Shown piece after piece: positions 1 to 6,479 of a stretch of DNA of 12,455 nucleotides (position 1 is its first letter; each line of letters opens with the position of its first letter). The notes beneath the pieces were generated by a model. It did not search any database. It was not told the DNA's origin and saw only the letters and a list, made by a program, of their open reading frames with translations. The DNA is from Bacteroidota bacterium (lineage in GTDB: Bacteria; Bacteroidota; Rhodothermia; Rhodothermales; Rubricoccaceae): assembly GCA_022564455.1 (NCBI GenBank), contig JADFLK010000015.1:1-12455 (forward strand), written 5' to 3'. The translations under genes and the position numbers were made by a program.

Positions 1-17
1 CTGGCGGTCCGTAACCG

Positions 18-32
18 CGGTGGGCACCACCG
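18..32. repeat. Short perfect hairpin near the left edge
   Basis: CGGTGG (18-23) and CCACCG (27-32) are perfect inverted repeats around a 3-base loop. The flanks are weakly complementary, so this could be the tip of a longer imperfect hairpin such as a long attC site whose left arm is cut off. It could equally be chance in GC-rich DNA. Confidence 0.35.
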
Positions 33-93
33 TTTCTTGCGGGTACCGTTGGTCGGCGCTGCCCATCGCACGGCCTGCAGCTTATTGCCGAGC

Positions 94-100
94 GTTAGGC
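94..100 (+). other. Integron attC-like 3' core site (candidate)
   Basis: The seven bases GTTAGGC fit the integron core consensus GTTRRRY and sit in the wider context GCCGAGCGTTAGGC, which resembles the right end of many attC sites. A coding region starts 49 bases later, as in a gene cassette. The matching left core (RYYYAAC) is not visible in bases 1-93, so the left half would have to lie outside the window. No second attC is seen after the gene. This is a candidate only; a 7-base match can occur by chance. Confidence 0.3.
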
Positions 101-149
101 GCCGTCCCAGGTCCTCTTTCCGAGCGGTGTAGCCCCAGCTGGAGCCTCA

Positions 150-1533
150 ATGCCCTTTCCACCAACTGTGCCCGGCCTCGTCCTCGCCCTTCTTCTCCTC
201 GCCGTCTTGGCCTTCCGATTCTGGAAGAGGAGCCGTGAGCTCACGCGACGTTTCTCCTCCGTGCTAGACGTCGAAAAGGAACGCGACCGCATTGTGGTAG
301 AGCAGCGGAAACTCCGAAGGGAGGTCGACCAGCAACGTACCCGATGGAAGGCCCAGTTCGAGACCACGGTTGAACAGCTTGAGCGCCTGACCAACGAACT
401 GGACAGAGTGCAGCACGCAGTCGAGATGCAGTCGTTCGGGCTCTACGAACCGGAGTTCGATTTCGATACGAGCGACCAGTACAAGGATGCGCTAAGAGCT
501 GTCCGTGACTCCCAGAAAGAGATGATCCGGGACAAGGCGGCAGCGGTCTGCGATGCCGAATGGCAGGTCGAAGGAAGCAAGGTGAAGGGACGCCAGATGA
601 CCAATCGGCAGCTCCGACTCCAGCTCCGTGCTTTCAACGGCGAAGCGAGCGCGGCTATCGCAAAGGTCCGATACAACAACGTTGACGCGGTGGACGAGAG
701 GATCAACAAAGCTTTCGATGCGATCAACAAGCTTGGGGAGACCCAGAGCTGCAGCATCACTCCGGGATACCTCCAACTCAAGATCAAGGAACTCCACCTC
801 GCGCACGAGCTAGAGGAGAAGAAGCAGGCCGAGAAGGAGGAGCAGCAGGCGATCCGAGAGCAGATGAGGGAGGAAGCTCGTGCCGAGAAGGAGCTTGAGA
901 AGGCGACGCACGACGCTGAGAAGGAGGAGGCCAGATATAACGAGGCCCTTGAGAAATCCAGAATCGAGATCGCAGAGGCGGAGGGAGCAAAGCAGGAGAA
1001 GCTGGCTGCTAGAATTTCGGAGTTGGAGAGGCGACTAGCTGAGGCCCACGACAACGCCGAGCGCGCCAAGTCTCGGGCGCAGCTCACGAAGTCCGGCCAC
1101 GTCTATGTGATCTCCAATCTCGGCTCGTTCGGTGAAGGGACTTACAAAATCGGCATGACACGGCGGTTGGATCCGCTTGATCGGGTGCGCGAGCTAGGCG
1201 ATGCCAGCGTTCCGTTTCCGTTCGACGTGCATGCCATGATCTTCACAAAGGACGCTCCAGGTCTTGAAAACCTCCTCCAACGCCGCTCCGCGGATCGGAG
1301 ATTTATCCTCGTCAATCTCAGGACGGAGTCCTTACTGTGTAACGCTTGAGGAGATCGCAGCTGTCGTGCGTACGCAGGATTCTAATATCCACATCACAAT
1401 GGCGCCCGAGGATGAGCTGCTCCGTCAGTGTGAGGTCATCCGTCAAACGAGAGTAGAGAGCGAAGGCCTGACCCGGGAGGAGCGGATAGTCAGTGAGGCG
1501 AAGCAGCAACTTGAGGCTCTTCAAACAGAGTGA
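150..1533 (+). pseudogene. DUF4041 / GIY-YIG (T5orf172, MUG113-type) protein, frameshifted
   Basis: The open frame runs from ATG 150 to a TGA at 1347-1349 (399 aa). Residues 8-26 form a hydrophobic membrane helix, 40-95 and about 205-312 are charged coiled coil, about 98-205 match the DUF4041 region, and from about 316 there is a GIY-YIG-like domain (HVYVISN, TYKIGMTRRLDPLDRVRELG). The domain is cut short after LVNLRTE. The missing end (CVTLEEIAAVV, then a charged helix to a TGA at 1531-1533) continues in the +1 frame, and family members read ...EFF.V.L.EI there. One extra base near 1329-1338 explains the break. Neighbouring residues (S and FI where the family usually has F and VN, from memory) also look decayed, so I prefer a pseudogene to a sequencing error. 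Such proteins are common in phage and mobile regions; their function is not established and a nuclease role is inferred from the fold. A weak GGAG lies just upstream. Confidence 0.8.
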
Positions 1534-1538
1534 GACTC

Positions 1539-1554
1539 CGTCGATCTTTCGACG
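1539..1554. repeat. Perfect hairpin after the GIY-YIG gene
   Basis: CGTCGA and TCGACG flank a TCTT loop, starting 6 bases after the stop at 1531-1533. No T-run follows on the plus strand, so it is not a clear intrinsic terminator, although the position would suit transcript-end protection. Confidence 0.4.
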
Positions 1555-1604
1555 CCGGACGGCCAAGCGACTGAATGGTGGGGGCGGATCTGCGCCTCGC
1601 TGTA

Positions 1605-1631
1605 CCTATCCTGAGCCTCGGGGCGGATAGG
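1605..1631. repeat. Inverted repeat in the gene-free stretch 1534-1825
   Basis: CCTATCC (1605-1611) and GGATAGG (1625-1631) are perfect inverted repeats with a 13-base loop. An outer CCTC/GAGG pair (1594-1597 and 1636-1639) can extend the stem with internal bulges. The gene-free stretch 1534-1825 also holds a direct repeat GGGGCGGAT and a small CTGTC-AGCA-GACAG hairpin (1811-1824) just past the pilB stop. No convincing gene, tRNA or second attC site is visible there. Confidence 0.4.
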
Positions 1632-1825
1632 CGAAGAGGAGAGTTGCCGAGCAAGAGACCTTACCCCTACCCTTGCCTCGTCAAATGGGTAATGTTCCTA
1701 AACACGCCCCGAGATAGACTTAGAGAGCCTACGTGTGTGCCTAATGGCCACAATCGCGACCAACGGGTAGTTCCGCTACTTGTCACCTTACAATGCTTCT
1801 ACTTCGTTTTCTGTCAGCAGACAGC

Positions 1826-3820
1826 CTAGTCGTCACCGGCCGTCACGCGGAGCATTTCGGCAAGGCTTGTTTCGCCCCGAATTACTAAAACTCGGGCGGA
1901 AGCCTGGAGCGTAAGCATCCCCTCCCCCTGTGCGATTTTGCGGAGACGATCTTCATCAATCACGTCTCCAGCCTCTACAATTGCTTCGCGGATGGCTGCC
2001 GAGAAGTACAGCGCCTCGGCAATGGCCCGTCGTCCTTTGTATCCACGCCCTTTGCATGCGTGGCAGGAGCTGCTGGTATTCGGGACGTAAAACGTCTCAT
2101 CGGCAATATCCTCTTCACTAAACCCGAGTTGCTTCGCGAGCACCTCGTCCACCTCGTTATCTACCTGTCTACATTCGGAACAGAGCTTCCGGATAAGCCG
2201 CTGCGCCACCACAAGGTTGATGGCGTAGGCGATCAGGAAGGGCTCGATTCCCATCTTGAACAGACGCGACACCGCGCTGGGAGCGTCGTTCGTGTGGAGG
2301 GTAGAGAACGTGAGGTGGCCGGTGTTGGCCAGTTTAATGGCCAGTTCTGCCGTTTCCTTATCGCGCATCTCGCCCACCATAACGATGTCGGGGTCGTGGC
2401 GGAGGATGGAGCGAAGGGCCTGCTCAAAATTGAACTTGTGGGTGAGCTTGATCTGACGGACCCCGGGAATAATGTACTCAACCGGATCCTCGACGGTTAG
2501 CACATTCACTTCGGGCGTAACCACCTGGCTCAGCGAGGCCACCAGCGTGGTTGACTTACCGGAGCCCGTTGGGCCGGTGAGGATCACCATGCCATGGGGC
2601 TGGCGGATAGCCCTGTCGAACTGTTCAAGCGCGCCCTCCAGCAAGCCGAGTTTGGAGAGGTCGGTGATGACCTTGCGGTCGTCCAGCACGCGAAGAACGA
2701 TGCTCTCTGCCCTGAGTTCTGCGTTCGCCGTAGATATAGGCAGAACCGAAAAGCGGTACCGAATAAGGGTGTCATCGATGCGGCGCTGAATGAAGCCGTC
2801 CTGCGCCGTGTCGCGCTCAAATCGATCCACACCGCCGGCCGTGTCCTTAAGTACGGCAAGCAGAGCCTCCGGATGGCCTTTTTCTTCCGTGTGCCAATGC
2901 TGCAGCTTGCCGTCGATGCGGAAGTGGATCTCCGTTTTACGCTGAGCATTGGGGTAAACGTGAACATCCGACGCCCCCATGCGGACGGACTCGACCAGGA
3001 TGGCCTCCACCAAATTTATCAGTGACGACCGCGATATCTCTGCCTCGAGGGCTTCTTCATCAACCAGCCCGCTCTCCTCATGCTCGAAGCTCATCCCGAA
3101 GTCGAAATCCGGGCCGGTCGATTCCTGAAGGCGTTCCAGGAACTCGTTCTTGCGCGGGAAGGCTTCGTCGAGAACGCTCTTCACCGTCTCGCCGGGCGCA
3201 TAGCAAAGCTCAAACCGCTCCAACTCCAGCGCATGCATGGTGCGCTGGAGGTCCTGCCGCATCGGGTCTTCCGTAATGAAGACCAGTTTCAGAATACCAC
3301 TGGGCTGATCTTGCGCGTAGGCGTAAGGCGCCACCTGAAGATCAAGCAGCTTGTTCTGGTTGTCCTCCGAGAACGATTCCAGAACGGTTTTCACGAACTC
3401 CGACTCGGGTTCCCGCTCTGCTACGGGAGCAATCCGGAAGGCGTACGTCACAGCCGCCTGCTCATAAACCGCGTCTCGCTCAACAGAGGCAAGCTCCGCC
3501 AGCGTTCGCCACAGTGCGTCTTTGCTTTGCTGGCTCTTATGTAGGTTGCTAGCGTCGCTTACCTGCTCGGCGGTGACCACACCCTTGCGAAGAAGCGCCT
3601 GCACCACACGGTCTCGAATGTTTGCGTAGGCCTCCGACTGCTTGACGGGCGCTTCTACCACTGCGGGGATGAAGCTCGTAGCGCCGTTTGCCTCAACTGC
3701 ACCATCAGCATGCATTGAAGCCGGGAGGCCTTCCGCGACTCCGTCGCCGGCCGGCAGCGCAGGGGCCGCAGTCTGGCCGGGACCAGAGTGAGGGGAACTG
3801 AAGAAGCGGCTATTGGACAT
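1826..3820 (-). CDS. pilB: Type IV pilus / type II secretion assembly ATPase (PilB/GspE family)
   Basis: Cytoplasmic hexameric ATPase that powers pilin insertion at the PilC platform. I start at ATG 3820 (664 aa); a TTG at 3862 would add 14 residues and begin 3 bases after the pilC stop, but the first part is low-complexity in either case. Numbered from the ATG: a Pro/Ala-rich flexible stretch (about 1-60), a degenerate MshEN-type N-domain (about 70-135), a second N-domain, then the ATPase core. The core has Walker A GPTGSGKST (416-424), an Asp box ending TVEDPVEY, Walker B DIVMVGEMRD (478-487) and a His box TLHTND (507-512). Two zinc-binding cysteine pairs, CSEC (547-550) and CHAC (586-589), are typical of PilB/GspE and absent from PilT retraction ATPases. 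The MshEN region lacks the RLG start of c-di-GMP-binding versions, so nucleotide-second-messenger control is unlikely. It is the last gene of the minus-strand cluster, about 45 bases after pilC. Confidence 0.93.
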   Translation of the reverse strand: MSNSRFFSSPHSGPGQTAAPALPAGDGVAEGLPASMHADGAVEANGATSFIPAVVEAPVKQSEAYANIRDRVVQALLRKGVVTAEQVSDASNLHKSQQSKDALWRTLAELASVERDAVYEQAAVTYAFRIAPVAEREPESEFVKTVLESFSEDNQNKLLDLQVAPYAYAQDQPSGILKLVFITEDPMRQDLQRTMHALELERFELCYAPGETVKSVLDEAFPRKNEFLERLQESTGPDFDFGMSFEHEESGLVDEEALEAEISRSSLINLVEAILVESVRMGASDVHVYPNAQRKTEIHFRIDGKLQHWHTEEKGHPEALLAVLKDTAGGVDRFERDTAQDGFIQRRIDDTLIRYRFSVLPISTANAELRAESIVLRVLDDRKVITDLSKLGLLEGALEQFDRAIRQPHGMVILTGPTGSGKSTTLVASLSQVVTPEVNVLTVEDPVEYIIPGVRQIKLTHKFNFEQALRSILRHDPDIVMVGEMRDKETAELAIKLANTGHLTFSTLHTNDAPSAVSRLFKMGIEPFLIAYAINLVVAQRLIRKLCSECRQVDNEVDEVLAKQLGFSEEDIADETFYVPNTSSSCHACKGRGYKGRRAIAEALYFSAAIREAIVEAGDVIDEDRLRKIAQGEGMLTLQASARVLVIRGETSLAEMLRVTAGDD

Positions 3821-3865
3821 GATGTAGAGGCGTTTGACAGGGGGCAACGGCCCCTTGGCCAACTA

Positions 3866-5224
3866 TCACTTATTACCCGGCATAAAGTCGCCGGCGGATG
3901 GGCGGATGAGCGCGGTCTCGGCCGATAGCACGGTGAGGAACGCAACCATGATGCCTATGAAAAGGCTAACTACCGTCTGGATCGATTGGATGGCCACTTC
4001 AAGTTTCAGCGTTGTTTCCTTCTCGTAGTAATCAGCCATTTGTTGTGCACTCTTACGAACATTACCCGTCTCGGAGCCCGTACGATACCGGGCCAATGCC
4101 ATATCAGTAAACACTTCGGAAGCTTCCATCGCTTTTACAAGATCGACACCCTGCGCCACCATCATGGGAATGGTAATGGTCTTGATCTGGTGCTCCATAT
4201 ACGTGTTGCCACACGCCTCAGCCGCAACCTTTATCACCTCAATGTTCTCACCGGAACCAGAGTACAGAATAGCGAAAACACGGCTGAACACCTCAATGTT
4301 GAGCTTGTGCAGCAAGCTCCCCATTAGTGGCATCCGAATCATGTACTTGTGTGCCAAGTACTTACCCCTAGGCGAACGCAGGAACATGACAATGGCCCCA
4401 ACAGAAACCGCTATGAAAAGGATCAGCCATAATATGTTCGCATCAAGCCATTCCGCCCACGCGATAGACATCGTAGTCAGCGGCGGAAGCTCAATACTTT
4501 CGAAGTTCTTGAACAAACCGGCCGTCTGGGGCACGATGTACCATACGTACCAGACAAACACCGCTAACGTGGCGAGAATGGTGACCGCAGGCATGATCAT
4601 CGACGAGCGAATGGTCTTGCGGAACTCGTCCTTGCGCTCCATGAAGCGAGCCGTTGCTTCGTAGATCTCCGCCATGTTACCGGACTGGCTTGCCACACCC
4701 AGCATGTAGGCTGTGAACTTGCCAAGCTTGTCCTGGTGCTTCATGAAGGCCGCCTTGGCTTCCATCCCCGTCTTGAGGTCCGAGTTAATATCCCGGATGA
4801 CCTGTTTGAGCGAGTTGGAGGAAATGTCTGCAACGAGGAGGTTGAGTACCTCATTGAACTGCATCTTCTCGCTAAGCAGGTTTGCCGAGAGCCGCACAAA
4901 CATGATGACGTCGCCGACGGGCGGCTTCCGTTTCATGTTTAGCAGCGTCCTCCTGATGGACACAACCTCCATCCCCATTCGCTCCAGCGCCAACCTGATT
5001 TCGGAGGCGTTGTACGCTTTCTGCACCCCTTTGACGACCTTACCCTGGGAGTTACGAATTTTGTAGCGGAAGATCATCCGCTCCTCAAGCTCCCGTAGCT
5101 GGAAGCTGTGCTGCTCGGCGAGGTTGGTGATCTTCTTTTGTGCGGTACGCTTATTCTTGGCGTACACCGTTCCCTGGACGGACTGGCCAGTAGGCGAAAC
5201 GCCGGTAAATCGGAACTCGCTCAT
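3866..5224 (-). CDS. pilC: Type IV pilus / type II secretion inner-membrane platform protein (PilC/GspF family)
   Basis: Polytopic membrane protein that couples the ATPase to pilin extraction and insertion. It has 452 aa with an ATG at 5224. The N-terminus holds two tandem copies of the small beta-rich motif that PilC proteins normally have once: residues 4-45 (FRFTGVSPTGQSVQGTV...) and 52-92 (FRYKIRNSQGKVVKGV...). Two T2SSF helical domains follow (about 104-227 and 306-430). Membrane segments are at about 208-230, 262-282 and 412-436, the usual PilC arrangement. The second-domain motif normally reading like AGVPL is SGSGENIEV here. No Shine-Dalgarno sequence precedes the start, as is usual in Bacteroidota-like genomes. 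The gap of 109 bases from the upstream pilin gene holds a small stem (TAGGAT/ATCCTA, 5288-5303) but no T-run, so readthrough from the pilin genes is likely. pilB follows directly. Confidence 0.92.
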   Translation of the reverse strand: MSEFRFTGVSPTGQSVQGTVYAKNKRTAQKKITNLAEQHSFQLRELEERMIFRYKIRNSQGKVVKGVQKAYNASEIRLALERMGMEVVSIRRTLLNMKRKPPVGDVIMFVRLSANLLSEKMQFNEVLNLLVADISSNSLKQVIRDINSDLKTGMEAKAAFMKHQDKLGKFTAYMLGVASQSGNMAEIYEATARFMERKDEFRKTIRSSMIMPAVTILATLAVFVWYVWYIVPQTAGLFKNFESIELPPLTTMSIAWAEWLDANILWLILFIAVSVGAIVMFLRSPRGKYLAHKYMIRMPLMGSLLHKLNIEVFSRVFAILYSGSGENIEVIKVAAEACGNTYMEHQIKTITIPMMVAQGVDLVKAMEASEVFTDMALARYRTGSETGNVRKSAQQMADYYEKETTLKLEVAIQSIQTVVSLFIGIMVAFLTVLSAETALIRPSAGDFMPGNK

Positions 5225-5333
5225 AGCGGTTGGCGGGGTTCAGAGCGGGCGGACGAGACCCGGAAAGTCCGAGAGTGTATCGGCAGGTAGGATGTAAATC
5301 CTAAGTGACGCAGCGCACTTTTGGAGCCGTCGG

Positions 5334-5741
5334 CTACAGCGACAGGCTGCCGTCGAAGCGAACGGCGCTCGAATCGATAGCGTAGCCGCTGAGATACACA
5401 CGAATGCCCACTTCCGGATAGCGGTCGCTGATGCCCGTTATCTCCACGGTGTTGACCGTTGCATCCGTGATGCCGAAACTCCCGCGTATTGTTGTACTGT
5501 CGAGCGCAAGAACTTGCAGGCCGTTTGTACCCAGCCCTTCGTAGGACTGATTTCCTCCATTAAACGGATCGTTCCTCGTCTTCCACGCGACTGCGTGTGT
5601 AGCAATCGAAAGACCTCGATCCAGAAGGCCATCGGCCTCGTCATGGCGAACATGCTGCTGGACGGCTTCCAGGCCCGCGAGGACCGCGATCCCTACGAGG
5701 ACGATGCCTATAACGAGGAGAAGAAGTTGTTGCTGGCCCAT
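5334..5741 (-). CDS. Pilin-like MGQQQ protein, minor subunit candidate
   Basis: A 135-residue protein with the same N-terminus as the two other pilin-like genes here: Met-Gly, three glutamines, then a hydrophobic helix (about 5-25). The next amphipathic stretch (EADGLLDRGLSIATHAVAW) and a short F-N-G-G turn also align with its paralogues. The C-terminal half (about 65-135) is beta-rich, has no cysteine and is much more diverged. A short leader, a helical stalk and a variable globular head are what a pilin or pseudopilin needs, but the usual leader charge and the glutamate at mature position 5 are missing. It starts 46 bases after the preceding pilin gene, so the two are probably co-transcribed. 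Given its divergence, a minor or tip subunit is my inference. The family is known to me only as uncharacterised. Confidence 0.75.
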   Translation of the reverse strand: MGQQQLLLLVIGIVLVGIAVLAGLEAVQQHVRHDEADGLLDRGLSIATHAVAWKTRNDPFNGGNQSYEGLGTNGLQVLALDSTTIRGSFGITDATVNTVEITGISDRYPEVGIRVYLSGYAIDSSAVRFDGSLSL

Positions 5742-5787
5742 CGGGTTATGGAGTTAGCGTCGAGTGAAAGCAAGATCGGGAGGCTCA

Positions 5788-6210
5788 CTACGAGCACGAA
5801 GGAGCTGTGGGGGGATTGATAGACGACGTAATGCCTTCAGCTTCTGTGCCATCGACAATCACATAAACGTTGTTCGAGTGCTCGGCGTTTACGCCGGAAA
5901 TCAGCGCGCCGTCCGAGCCTGGGGTAAGCGTGAAGAACCCATCCAGGGTTTGGTAGGAGCCGCCACTATGAATGAAACCGATGTCGTCGTAGGTGACGTC
6001 GCCAAGGTCTTCGCCTGCCGCCGGGCCGCCAAACGCATTGTGCTTGAGCGCCCAGGCTTGCATGTGGTTGGCAATACGTACACCGGTATTCACCAGTGCA
6101 TCCGCGTTCGACTTTTTCTTGTTCTCGCTGAAGGCCTGGATTCCGACCACCACGGCGAGGCCGACGATGACAATGCCAAGCACAAGAAGGAGAAGCTGCT
6201 GCTGGCCCAT
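5788..6210 (-). CDS. Pilin-like MGQQQ protein, first gene of the pilus cluster
   Basis: A 140-residue protein with the N-terminus MGQQQLLLLVLGIVIVG, a single membrane helix (about 5-27) and then a charged, helical stretch ending NHMQAWALKHNAFGG. The first 27 residues are identical to those of the gene at 8827-9252, although the DNA differs at 15 of 81 positions, all silent. The C-terminal part is beta-rich and ends in an APSCS tail with a single cysteine; the partner cysteine present in the 8827-9252 protein is absent. ATG 6210 is supported by the matching N-termini of all three paralogues. It heads the operon pilin, pilin, pilC, pilB, with a sigma-54-like element about 110 bases upstream. 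The role is inferred as a filament subunit from gene context and architecture; a novel membrane-anchored surface protein is the alternative. Confidence 0.82.
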   Translation of the reverse strand: MGQQQLLLLVLGIVIVGLAVVVGIQAFSENKKKSNADALVNTGVRIANHMQAWALKHNAFGGPAAGEDLGDVTYDDIGFIHSGGSYQTLDGFFTLTPGSDGALISGVNAEHSNNVYVIVDGTEAEGITSSINPPTAPSCS

Positions 6211-6249
6211 AGTAGCGGTGAGTTACGTGCAACGCTGGGATGAAACGAG

Positions 6250-6288
6250 GACGGGTCCTTTTGCGATACAAGGGCGGATTCACCCGTC
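6250..6288 (-). repeat. Inverted repeat in the 5' leader of the pilin operon
   Basis: GACGGGT (6250-6256) and ACCCGTC (6282-6288) are perfect inverted repeats, with a nested CCTT/AAGG pair (6257-6260 and 6270-6273) inside. On the minus-strand transcript this would form a hairpin some 40 bases before the pilin start. No known riboswitch consensus is recognised. A stabilising or regulatory leader structure is possible. Confidence 0.45.
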
Positions 6289-6318
6289 GTGGAGCAAAAC
6301 GAACTGAACAAACGTGGC

Positions 6319-6334
6319 TGCAAGGACACTGCCA
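6319..6334 (-). promoter_or_regulatory. Sigma-54 (RpoN) type -24/-12 promoter candidate for the pilin operon
   Basis: Read on the minus strand, the site is TGGCAGTGTCCTTGCA. It matches 10 of the 12 defined positions of the sigma-54 consensus TGGCACG-N4-TTGCW, with the exact 10-base spacing between the invariant GG and GC. Transcription would start near 6308 and leave a leader of about 98 bases before the ATG at 6210. Sigma-54 control of pilin genes is known in Pseudomonas and other bacteria. No enhancer site for an NtrC-type activator was identified. Confidence 0.5.
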
Positions 6335-6405
6335 AAAACAACACAGAGAGCCTTTGTCGGGGGCCGGCTGCGAATAGGACGCACGTCTGTAAAGAGATCA
6401 TGCGC

Positions 6406-6443
6406 TTCCGGACCCTGATTTCGAGCCTTCTCTCTGTCCGGAA
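6406..6443. repeat. Inverted repeat downstream of the phosphotransferase gene
   Basis: TTCCGGAC (6406-6413) and GTCCGGAA (6436-6443) are perfect 8-base inverted repeats with a 22-base loop. It lies about 40 bases past the stop of the 6480-8636 gene. No T-run follows on the minus strand, so it is a weak terminator candidate; an operator is equally possible. Confidence 0.4.
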
Positions 6444-6479
6444 CCAGAACGGATGCCGGCAGCCACCTTCGTATTCTCC

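Noticed and set aside
1575..1829. Small plus-strand open frame in the gap after the GIY-YIG gene
   Set aside because: No domain, no ribosome site and composition unlike the neighbouring genes; it also runs into the end of pilB.
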